Assembly: GCA_964017155.1 (NCBI GenBank)
Contig: OZ024856.1
Span: 11,037,666-11,101,665, forward strand
DNA length: 64,000 nucleotides
Direction of reading: 5' to 3'
Source of the DNA: Oasisia sp. SBJ-2009
Lineage: Eukaryota > Annelida > Polychaeta > Sabellida > Siboglinidae
Both the position numbers and the translations under genes were made by a program. Numbering within the stretch: the first letter of the stretch is position 1; every line of letters starts with the position of its first letter. A model generated the notes under the pieces. The model was not told where the DNA came from. It did not search any database and worked only from the letters and a program-made list of their open reading frames with translations. Positions 1-17,500 of the stretch are shown here, one piece after another.

Positions 1-74
1 TGTTATCTTACATATATGACGTGTGACATCACATGACATTGTTCTGACATGTGACGCCGTGTGACATTGTTCAG

Positions 75-1129
75 GTGGCAGTGTGTGTCACTTCCCAGGG
101 TGCCACATTCTGCCTGGATGAGCTGGTGGCTGTGCTCAAACCCAAGAGATATCTCACAGTGCTCGTTGAAAGGTAAGTCCGTAAAACTGTCACAATATAA
201 AATCACTCCATGTCATAAGTATAAAACCTGTCTTATCAACTTCAAGATTGACCAGCTCATTTATCTTGATGAGTCTCTGGGATTGATGTTGTATGAAGTT
301 GTGTTAAATAATTAATTTCACTGTAGATTTACGACAAATTAGTGCAGCAGATGTAATGGAGTTCTTATTATATCTTAAATGTAGCACTTATGGGTAAATG
401 TTTAGGAGATTTAACAAGAGTTAACAATATTGCCACCTAGAGAATCAACTCTAGATGGCAGATGGCAGAGGAAACCCTTTGGCTTATTGAGAGTCCAACC
501 TATCTATCTAAATGTACGTGTACCTAAGAGGACACACACTTTGCTTTGAAAATGCCTTTTTAATAATATATTCTGCCAAACTTGTCACACTTTTACATGG
601 TAAACATTTTTTGACCCCCCTTCCAACACCCTTGATACGACACTGGTGCCTCTTGATTGTGATTAGTTGACACTGTTGTTTCTGCCATGACATGTGACTG
701 TCTGTCCCCAGTGTGACACAAGTCAACAGTGTGTTGGAGTTCGCTCACAGTCACAGTTCACAGCTGCAGTTGGTGGACATCACTGAGGACACGGAACGCA
801 AGTGGCACGTGAGGCCAGTGGATGAGAGGGCAGGTCAGTGAACACTACACTATGACTGCGGAGGTCAGTGACCATTCTATGAGTTGAGTGAACAGTCCAT
901 GACATGGAGGTTAATGAAGATATTCTTTAGTGCATGTCAGTGAACATGATCTGAACAAGGATGTGAACCTTATCATGTGTAGTGTAGTAGTAACTGTGTC
1001 ATGTGTAGTGTAGTGTAATAGTAACTGTGTCATGTGTTTGCAGGGAGGTTTGAACCAGACTACAATGAAACATTCATATGCAGACCCAAGCCTAGGAAAA
1101 TTAGCAAGCTACGCAACACAAGTATGTAG
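75..1129 (+). CDS. TRMT61B: TRM61-family tRNA (adenine-58-N1) methyltransferase, 3' part (three last exons)
   Basis: Exons 75-172, 712-833 and 1044-1129 join in phase (98+122+86 nt) and give about 101 C-terminal residues ending in TAG; the 5' part lies left of the window. The family places m1A at tRNA position 58; TRMT61B is the mitochondrial enzyme. The peptide has a hydrophobic segment followed by LKPKRYLTVLVESVTQV, which fits the end of the Rossmann methyltransferase fold of TrmI/TRM61 (a leucine-rich helix, LKP, a beta strand, then a P/T-x-QV motif). The catalytic SAM-binding core is not in the window. The tail ends in a basic segment, RPKPRKISKLRNTS. Linkage supports the name: the next gene is SPDYA in tail-to-tail order, as in human. 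Only the C-terminus is seen, so TRMT61A or another TRM61-like protein is possible. Short repeats precede exons 75 and 1044. Confidence 0.6.
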
Positions 1130-3678
1130 ACCTGTTGTACTAACTAATACATTTTCTGTGTGTACATGTACAGTGGAAGTGGAACATTATTAAACTTTCT
1201 TTGATCCACAGTGTTAGTTTCTGGATAAACCTAATTGGGTATACTGCCAATAATTCCAGTCCTGTGAGACTGCCTGGATTGTGAGGTTTCTGAGTTACTG
1301 GGATCCAACTTAACAAGATTCCACAGCAGTGCTAAGCAACTTAACTAAGCATCCTCTTGAAGGGATGACCTGGTAGTTTGTAAGGAGCTCTAGGTGGTTG
1401 TCTTAATGGTTAGGTCAGAAACCAACCAAGTCTAGATTAATATTATATGTGGATCATATTTACACACAAATGCAAGGGCCGTATGAAGAATGCCATGTAA
1501 AATGCAATCAGTAATGCAAGCAGATATCAAACATCCAGCAACACCTTGCCCAGAGAATTTATGGAAAAACTATTGATCTGTTAATGTGTGTGCAACATTT
1601 GTATGGAGCAGCAGATGTGTGCTTGCATTTGGAATATCAGTAGCGATAAACCACACAGTGAAAACAGCACACCAACAAGGAGTTATTTTAATAATGCATT
1701 TATGGCAGGCCATGTTTTATTTTACTACATGTATAATAATTTATAAACCTGCAGCATGACTTTTTAAATAATGACTCCCTTTGTTACAAGTACTAACATC
1801 ACATCCATGAACGAGTAACTTTTTAATTTGTGTTATTTCAGTCTTCCATTTTACATTATGAATGCTGACTGTTGATTTGTAATAAAACATTTTATATCAC
1901 ATTATGAGTAAATTCAAAATGTGTGGGTAATTGCTATTTAGGATACGTGACTGTTTTCTGTTTATATGCAATTGCCAGTAGAAATGACAATGCAGCTAAT
2001 TTGTTTCCTTTCAAGTTGTCTTTGTCACTCTAAACCTTGACATAATACACATACTGGCTGATGCTACTCTATGTGATTATATATTACATTACAGTGAACA
2101 CATCCAGATTGGGGAAATTAAAACGGTGATTTAACGGTTCAAGCCTGCAGGCTTAACAAGATGTTTATTTTTAACAGTGACGTCTTGAATTCAGCAGTAG
2201 CCATGCAGCTGTTTGATGCAATACTCTGACAACTACCCACCATGCTAATAAATTAGGCATTATAATTTCCCAAAAATATGTTAAAAGTCAAGGCCAACTA
2301 GGGTTGTCCTCAATTTTGCAAAATTGGAGACCTGTGGTTGACAAACTGAGACATGTTTTGTTGTTATACATCCCAGTGTATGCAGTAGAGTACAAGTGGG
2401 TGGGTGTTGACACTCATACCCACATATCACCCATTTAATAGCTTCTAAGTTGTGTATACAGAAAGAATAACACCAATACATTCTGGCTTCAGTTATTTAA
2501 TAAATAGTTGAGTAAGCATCCGTTAATATCAACAACACACATATTAATGATTTTTAGACAAGCATCTTATAAACAGCAAGTTCTAAGTTCTTTCAGTGAA
2601 ATCCACGCTAAAACAGTGCATGTTCTTTGGCTAGCCAAAATATTTTAAAATGGAATTATCTGTTTCAGTGTTTCTTGTGAGACTGCGGAAGATATGAAAT
2701 GATACAAGGGTGAGAGAGAATGGGGTAAGGGTGAGCCTCTCCATCCCTTCACCCCAACAGCAATCATCATTTCCATGAGAGAACCCTCAGTGAATTCTAA
2801 CAACCATGCCACACACAAGGGACAGTTCAGTTTCCTCAGGGAGAATATCGAACTAATGGGTACAATTGATCTCAGTCATGGGGATAGATCAGAGACTGGG
2901 TTTCACAGACTAACAAAGCACACTGTCATAGCATTTAGATTCAAGTCAACTAACAATGGACACTACCATTCTTTCAGACAAGTTTCACGAACTGCTGGTA
3001 AGTTAAATACAATATTCCGTAGGTTTATAGATTATACACATATACATACATACACTATTTACATAATTAGTGTAAGATCAGTGTGCCAGATTACCTGCAT
3101 GTTTGATAAATAAAGGCATCTAGCAACCATAGATCGACTTCCTGTTGTAATTCATTTGTAGTCAGTTGTTATTTATCCAGTGTTATATATCAGTGTCATC
3201 CAGTGTAGTCTTACGAATGTAACCAAGACAGACATAGCAGGATAATTAATTTAATTATCAGCACATACCAATCGCTATGCTGAAACAATGATATAATAGA
3301 CCAAACCCCATTTAAATATCATAAGCCAAGTGCTGAATCAAGAAATGCATAGCAAAATAACAATCATCATTGACAAATTTATAATGTCTTTCAGCAAGTT
3401 CGGATGGTTGTGATCCTCTAAAACAAGGAATTTAACATTAATCGCTAAATTAATATGTTGATATAAGTAATTAGAAAACAAACATGAATGCAAGACACAA
3501 ATGCTGTATGGACAAATATATCAACCAAGTGTCATCACATAAAGCAAGCAGTACACTTTAGACTGACTGACTAAACTGCAGATGGCAAATACGATGTCAG
3601 CAAAAAGCTTGTAATAGTGTCAATGGAACAGGTTTAATTTTGCACTCGTATTGTCTAAATACAAGTCTCTTCTGTTTC
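1130..3678. other. Intergenic region between the 3' ends of TRMT61B and SPDYA
   Basis: Both flanking genes end here, so the interval must hold two 3' UTRs. ATTAAA near 1188 and AATAAA near 1881 are possible poly(A) signals for the plus-strand gene. A minus-strand ATTAAA lies near 3633-3638, about 40 nt past the SPDYA stop. I see no coding exon or clear mobile element; the short open frames have no recognisable protein. Confidence 0.5.
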
Positions 3679-9005
<5,327 letters not shown>

Positions 9006-10034
9006 TCACGAGCACAACTGCTACATATAGATATATAACGAGTATGGTAGAAGTTAATTCTTAGAGTGATAATTTGTGTCCATTTTCGACGTCGCAATTT
9101 ATAAAATTGTATTGCATGTGATCGTTGCGCATCGCCAAACGCTCCAAATAAAACATTTGCCAAGATTCACCTGACACAGCTCTCGTATATATTGCACAGT
9201 ACTGTATAACTAATTCACTGAAGATTTTGCTGCACATAAGAAATAAAATAAAATGGAACTAAAAATTAGACGACATCCCAATCCTGTTCCCAAAGCAAAA
9301 GTGTATTCTACATTCTGATTCGCGCGATTTCTTCTGTCAAGAACGCCAAAGATGTCGTCTGCTTTTTACAACGTACTTTAAACTGCCTATAATACCGTTT
9401 ATCTATGTTGTAAAAAAAGAAGCAACGCTTATTGCAACATTTCATGGTTTTCTCATTTTTGTTAAATCGAACAGCATTTTGTCAAAACAAAAACCCCGCG
9501 TAAAGAACAGTTTAGCCAATCAACAACAAACACACGTGCTTCGGCATTCCAAACATGACCCTGTGTGGCACATTAATTGTTTACCGCAGCAAGAATGTAC
9601 ATTTGAAAGTGATGAGAAATTTAATACGTTTACACGAATATAATATACGTATATTTAACATATTTTTGTGTTAATTATATGAAAAAGTTCCTCACAATTG
9701 ACACGTGTGCTTCCTATGTTTTGCTATATATTTTCTTATACATATTCATACGCTTTATTGGTTTACTGCATCGTAATGTATTTACATTTACTCCATAAAA
9801 GGAGTCCTAAAACGGATGGTTAGAAACATTATGAAACAGTAAGTCATACTATGTAACATATTATATAATGTCATTACCATATTACAGATAACAAATTATA
9901 TTGAAAATATTTGTGTATAATAGCCGTCACCATCGCGGTCTACATAGGCTAAACTATTAACCGTGACACCGGACTGCCACGGGAAATTAGCCAACGCCAT
10001 TTTGAAGACGATTGGCCCCCACAACTGGGAAAAC
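9006..10034. promoter_or_regulatory. Shared divergent promoter region of SPDYA and SYVN1
   Basis: The two start codons face away from each other across 1,029 bp, so both promoters and 5' UTRs should lie here unless there are distant non-coding exons. I see no convincing TATA box at either end. There is a CCAAT at 9515 and an E-box CACGTG at 9532, a second CACGTG in TGACACGTGT near 9700, and CGCCATTTTGAAG (YY1-like) about 40 bp before the SYVN1 start. A 10-bp inverted repeat, AGACGACATC, occurs at 9268-9277 and 9351-9360. Transcription starts cannot be placed from sequence alone. Confidence 0.5.
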
Positions 10035-13000
10035 ATGAAGTCGTTGTTGTTGACTTTTGGCAGTCTTGCCCTGACTGCGGGTGTAGTTGCAAATGCATAC
10101 ATCCAGAACAAACAGTTTTACCCGTCTGTGGTGTATATAACAAAATCAAGTCCAAGCATGGCGGTATGTTTTTCGTTTAAGCATCCGGAAAAAGCCGACT
10201 CAATTCGAAATCAAAATATCTGACATCCTCAGCTCAGGCCAGATGTCACTGTCAGTGACAATCGCACTGCCAGACACTAATAACTGACAGCGATGATGCC
10301 GAAATCACACAACAGAATTAATGCGCTGTCGCAATGTTATATATTTCATTCTCTTAAGACCCTAAATCTAATACTAACAGGTGTCGTATACTTCTTGTAT
10401 ATAAACAAACTGTCAAACACCGGCACCGGTGACGGTGTCACTGATTCACAATCACATTTCACAGTGATTGTTTGATGGTGGTAGCGCAAAGAATCACACT
10501 GAGCAGCAGTGAGTAAATGTAAAACTGGCAGTACCTTACATAAAGTTCTCAGCTAGCTATCCTGTAGGAATATCGGTACTTTTGCAGTTTAGGCCCGCAC
10601 CTCGAAAAAAACCATCAAAATGTTCACCTACGATGACCAAACTTCGTATGGTTTATCTACTACACCTGTACTACGCGTATGAATTTGTCACAGCGCGTTA
10701 TTTACTTACACATTTTGATCGATTTCAGGCATTAATTATTATTTTTTGATCACATGACAAGTGCATACGCGTAGTACAGGTGTAGTAGATACGTCCTGCG
10801 AAGTTTGGTCATCGTAGGTGATCATTTTGTTGGTTTTTTCGAGGTGCGGGCCTAAACTGTAAAAGTACCGGAATATCTTGTAGTATGCGAAATGCCAAAT
10901 GGTGGACATCAACATTCTGGAGATGGGCGAATTCCCGGAGATGGTTCAACGTCGAGGGGCTCAATTTGTTAAAAACCATTACCAGAGTAGATCCAGTGTT
11001 ACCAAGATTTTCCAAAACCTATAGTGGACATCACTCCAGGATAGACAAAAAATAGTTATATTGCTGCTCTATCCAACCTATAACTCCCATGACACACAGC
11101 AGCCCACTCCTTCCAGATATTGCAGTGTATCACCAGCTGTCGACAAGTCCCATCAAGGAAATGAAGGAATGGAACAATCTCCCGCAAACATAATAGCAAT
11201 AGGCATATTTGACGCCTTTAAGGCTCAACTTGCCACCATATTCATCTAGACTTGGGCTATCTCTTGTTTTTAACTTTCACTTTACATATTCTCACCATTA
11301 TTCTTTCTTGTTTTTGTGCTACCCCCTGGCAATAATGTTCAGCTGATTTCATTGATGCATGCATACGTTTGACATGTAATTTGACTATTGAATGACCATG
11401 ATAAAACCACTCGCAATGTACTCCTCTCGTGTAAACGTCTACCTACAAATTGATTAATTAAAATGTTGGTTTAAGTCTAGCTTTCTTCAACTGAATATAA
11501 CTAAAACAATAGTTAGTCTTTTCTCTTTTGAGGTGGGAGTATTAAACATGTACCAAAACCAATATCCATAGACGATTAAGAAGTTGAAATAATTGATAGT
11601 TTCAAGTAAGTGGGTACGTAGACAACAATTTGACATTTTGTGAACTTGTGGATTATATGTGCAAGAAAGCTCAAAAGCATGTTTCACTCTAGAGATGTCG
11701 GTTAACATATTAGTTTTTATTACCGAACCTGTTTATAGGGGCTTGATAGAGAGTATTTTATCATTTAGCTTAAAGGGGCACTCTATGGGATTGAACCTTC
11801 CACGTGAAATGGCAAAATTTGGCCGACCCGCGAGAGTCAGCACCGTCAGTACCTAAAAATATCTTGTTGACGATGTTGCGCAGCCGAGCGGTGGACAAAA
11901 CTGCGACAACTGACAAGACAAGCATGCCACATGATAACTGTTGTTGCTATTTTTAACTCATGGCTTTTAAAAGTGATCCTGTGTTTGATTCAAATTCAAC
12001 AAGATAGTTTTAGGTACTGACGGTGCTGCCTCCTCGCGGGTCGGCCAAATTTTGCTGTTTCGCGTGGAAGGTTCAGTCCCATACAGTGCCTCTTTAATAA
12101 CTTGGTGAGGCAGTCACCAGTATGAATAAAACAAAGTTTGGGCACGTTGTGAACTTAGCCAGCAAATTGTTTGGTTGTGACCAGAGACAGCTGTTCAGTT
12201 TGTGTAATGTAGCACTAGTAACGTTTTGTCCCTAAAGTCAACATACAAATTGGGACTAGGGCTTTTTCTGGAATTGTTTATTGACTCAAATTGATTAACA
12301 CTTTTGTATTGATGTGCATCTGAGCTCGGTTTCTAGATTTAGGCACAATACACGTTATCTAATTGTTATTATTATGAAAGGAACGCCTGTCAAATATTTT
12401 TATAATCCTGCGCATCCCCTGAATTCTGCAACTTTTTATGTTTTGCCAATCTTATTACTGGCATGTGTGTATGACGGAATTTTTTTGTTTTTAAAGCACT
12501 GTTTTTTGCGGATAGGATACAAAAGATAGTTTCAAGTTGCCGGACTAACTTACTGTGTCATTGGTTACAACAGGTGCTGTATGTACAAGCTTTCGTGTGT
12601 GTTATACTGATGGGCAAACTCATGAGGAAGATATTCTTTGGAACGCTGCGTGCAGCAGAAATGGAGGTATGGGAAAGACTTCAAATCAGATGATGTACAT
12701 ATTATACGCGTGCGTGCGTGCGTGCATGCATGCATGCATGCATGCATGCATGCACTGTGAAATATGAACACAGCAGTATTACATTTAAAAAAAATAGTGT
12801 TTTTATTTAATGTGGAATGAAGGAATGGAAATTACTATAATTATTATTGAACTTCTGTAGCTTTGCTTGGCTTTGATACATACAGGTAATTGTTTGTGTA
12901 GCGAAGCATGCCAGAATAATTGATAAATTGTTCTCCATGTACCTACAAGCAGTTAAACATCAGTTTTTTTTTACAGTAATGTGCTTGTTATATCAGAAAC

Positions 13001-14427
13001 CAATTTTATCAGATGTCAGATGCATCACTTATAATGGTTATAAAACAAGATTTATTTTTAATACATATATACATTTTCAGGATATCCAGTATCCCATAAA
13101 ATTAAGGTAATAATATACAGGGTATTATATTTTTACGTAGAAACGGTATGTACGAAAGACAATTCTTAATTCAGTTGAGATTGTGAAGTCATTAGTCCAT
13201 TACTTAAATATTTTTTATGGGCATACCTGTGGATTTCTACTAAACATGCACACCTAATCTCACCTAAGAGGCATATCTAAGATTTACTTGAATAAAACGC
13301 CTTTTTCTAAGACAACTACGTTTTTTTGTTGCAGCACTTGATAGAGCGGTCGTGGTACGCCGTCACTGAGACGTGTCTGGCGTTTACAGTCTTCCGGGAC
13401 GACTTCAGTCCACGTTTTGTTGCTTTATTTACTTTGCTGTTATTCCTTAAATGTTTCCATTGGCTTGCGGAGGATCGCATTGACTACGTAAGTTGTAACA
13501 GATGCTGTGTACTTTGTGACACAATGTGTAGATGCATGCAATTCTAAGTTCCTTGTCTGGGAATGTAGACAAGTAGAAAGATATAATAATATAACTACCC
13601 CGGTAGATATCTGCAACTCTAGTGCCAAAACATTGGCCAAAAGTTCTATCCAGTAATTATTTTGGCTCAAGTATCAAGCACAATTAAAATGTGAAAGTTT
13701 TGTAGCTGAGAGGGTAGAGCCTATATTGAGTCTTAAAAATGCAAAGCAACGTGGTAATTTTTTAATATACTTAGTTTGAGGACTATTTTAAAATAATGTT
13801 TGGACAAGGCAGTTACCTACCACTACCAGCAGTGTATTGGGCTGGCATCATGTCACTTAACTTGTTTTATATGTTTCAGATGGAACGAAGTCCTATTATA
13901 TCGTGGCTGTTTCACATACGAGCATTATGTAGGTATATACGGTCATCTCAGTAAAATGTCATATTTAAAATACCAGTATCTTTATTTTCAAGTTAATTAC
14001 ACTGTATCAAAAATTAACAACTGAACTGGGCCATTGTCAAAGTTTCAGGACTTGTAAATGGTTTTACGACTTGAGGACTGAACAAGAGACGGATCATGTA
14101 GTGACAAAGATTGGATGACAGCCAATGACATAGACGCTGCAACAGATGAAGTAATGTCGTGTTTACTCTGTTGCAGCATTGCTGGCGTTTCTCGCATGCT
14201 CTGATGTGTTCTTCATCAACCACGCCTACTACCACACACTCATCAAGGGAGCCTCAGTGCAGCTCGTGTTTGGGTTTGAGGTAAGTCACATATAATACAA
14301 AACTGATACATTTTATCATACTAACTTATGTTGGTATTTTATAGCAACATTTTGAATAAAACTGAATTTAAATATAGGGCATATGATTGTAATGTAATGT
14401 GTAATTGTAATTACATGTGTGTATATA

Positions 14428-14501
<74 letters not shown>

Positions 14502-17500
14502 TTTTCAATTAAAAGTAGTTCTAACAGATAAGTTAACATAGTATGTCATTTGACAAGTGTGAGTTAACAACTGTGATGTGTAGTAGGTTGTTTGTTGACA
14601 AGTGTTATGTTGTGTTGTAGTATGCCATCCTACTGATGGTGCTCCTACACATCTTTGTCAAGTATGTGCTGCACACGGTGGATGTACAGAATGAGAACCC
14701 GTGGGAAAACAAAGCCATCTACCTGCTCTACACGGAACTACTGCTGGGTGTGTACAACAGACACTGTTAACACACACAACATATGTAGTTAACATACCCA
14801 ACATACACAGTTAACACACAAAACATACACAGTTAATACACACAACACAACACAACACAACACAACACAACACAACACAACACAACACAACACAACACAA
14901 CACAACACAACACAACACACACATACAATATACACAGTTAACACACACAACATATGTAGTTAACACACACAACATTCACAGTTAACACACACAACATACA
15001 CAGTTAACACACACAACATACACAGTTATCACACACAACATACACAGTGAACACACACAACGTAACACACCGTACACAATTCATGCACACACACATGCAC
15101 GCACACAGCATGCACAATTACTATTATATACAACCTTTTTCTACAGTATCATTAATCAATAAGACATTAACATTTAAAAGGTAATAATTACCTACTGGTC
15201 AGTTTGTATGATTCTAAATTAAAGTTGGACTGTAACAGTTTATGAAGAGATGAAAGGGTGTGTAAGACAGCAGTGATACAGTGTCGTCTTTGTGCTGCAG
15301 GCTTCATCAAGGTGGTGCTCTACATGCTGTTCCTTGCCATCATGGTCAAGGTGCACACATTCCCACTGTTTGCAATCAGGCCGATGTATCTCACCATGAG
15401 GTCAGTTTACTGGGAATGTATTTGGACAAAGTTGGGAGGTGCTCGATTTAGCCAAAAATGAACGACCAATTTGTTGTCTACAACAGGAAAAGTGTCGTCA
15501 CCAGTGGGAACAAGAATGGAATAGGGCAGCTGTTGTTGCCGTGAATGTTGTCTGCAAAATGTAACAAAAATATATGTTTTGTATCATTTTGTACAGAAAG
15601 TATTTTGTAATGCAAACTTGTGGGCAAATTTCATACAACCACAAAAAATGTACTATTAAATTAGTTTGTGTAGGCATTAATTCAGTCATTTAAGCATATT
15701 TGAAAAGCAACAATATTTATTCAGAAAAAATTGAGACTGTTGAAGGTCATTGTCATTCATCATCTTGTGAACTGTTTTCAATCATTGAATTTTATGAATT
15801 TCAGAATAGTCATTGGCACTAACATTGTGCAGCAAAAATTGTCATTGTAATTATAACAACGCCAAACATTGTTGAAGTTGCTTCTGGCAGGAGTAAGGTG
15901 GATTGTTTGAATGTGAAGCCGAGATTCCTTGTAGACCTGTGTTGACACCAAGCAGTCTTGTAATAAAATACAATATTGTAGGTGGCAGCTGCATACATGT
16001 CATGACTGAATACTGTTATTGTTTCAGAGTTTTTAAGAAAGCCCTGAATGATGTTGTGATGTCAAGAAGAGCCATCAGAAATATGAACACACTGTGAGTT
16101 GGTGTTACACTTGACACAGTCAACATAGACTGTGTAATAGACATAACCAACTTGTTTGTTTTCGGTGATGAACATGTGTCGTTTAGCATGATCATATCTT
16201 GTACTTACTCTCATGTGTTTGGTGTGACTATGTCTAGCAAGATCTTATCTGGCATGACCATTTCTGGAGTGATTAACTCTGACCTTGTCTAGGTTGATTA
16301 TATGACCATTTCTGGAGTGATTAACTCTGACCTTGTCTAGGTTGATTATATGACCATTTCTGGAGTGATTAACTCTGACCTTGTCTAGGTTGATTATTTG
16401 GCCATTTCTGGAGTGATTAACTCTGACCTTGTCTAGGTTGATTATATGGCCATTTCTGGAGTGATTAACTCTGACCTTGTATAGGTTGATTATATGACCA
16501 TTTCTGGAGTGATTAACTCTGACCTTGTCTAGGTTGATTATATGACCATTTCTGGAGTGATTAACTCTGACCTTGTCTATGTTGATTATATGGCCATTTC
16601 TGGAGTGATTAAGGAGACCAGCGGGTCGAGAAATAAAAAAAATACGGTTTTCAGATCATGTCATTTTCAGATGCATTGGTATCTTATACAGCTCTGTGCA
16701 AGAGCATATTTCAATATTTCAAGAATGAATACCAATAAAAACATCATTTATAACATGCCCCTCGTTCTTCAAGAAGCAAAATCCACCGTGGTAGCCATTT
16801 TTAAATGTCCGGGAATGACTAAAAAGAACGTTCGAGTCCAGAGACACGCCGCCTAGTAAATCCGCCATGTTTGTAACCGTCTTGTCCGGAAGTTTACACA
16901 TAACCGGATGTGGTGTTCTGGGAGTTCTAGAATATAATTATATGCATCTATTTCGGGAAAATGTATGCGACCTCTACTGCCATATAAGGATTTGTTACGC
17001 GATCCATGGCTCATTATAATATCGCGTAAATGTCTAATCCAATGAACGCGCCCGGCGCACCAATGATCGCATCATCGCCCAATCAGCGCCGTTTCCGGCA
17101 GCTGCAGGATGAGAAAACAAATGGCGTCGACCGGCAAAACGTTAACAATTCGTCACGCATTTTGGGTCAAAAAGACACTTATAAATAAGGTTGGCACAAT
17201 AATAAAATGTTGTTCCTATATGAATCTGATGCCTGGTAGTCATGTTCATTATGCAGACACTTATAAATGATTTAGTTAATGGTTATTAGTGGTTTCTAGG
17301 TGTGCTGTCAATATTATATGACATGCTGTCGTTTTTTGTCATTTTCTCAAAATCACGTTTTTGCACATTTGTGAAATTTCAAATAATTATTCCCAAAAAA
17401 CTATGAAAGATAGACATCTGAAATTTGTTCCATCTGTTCACATGTTAGTGACACACACAATAAGACTCATTTGACCATGGCAGCTGACTACTTGGAGTTG

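Noticed and set aside
9515..9537. ER stress response element (CCAAT-N9-CCACG) in the SYVN1 promoter
   Set aside because: The spacing is about 11 and the second half reads ACACG, so it does not meet the consensus.
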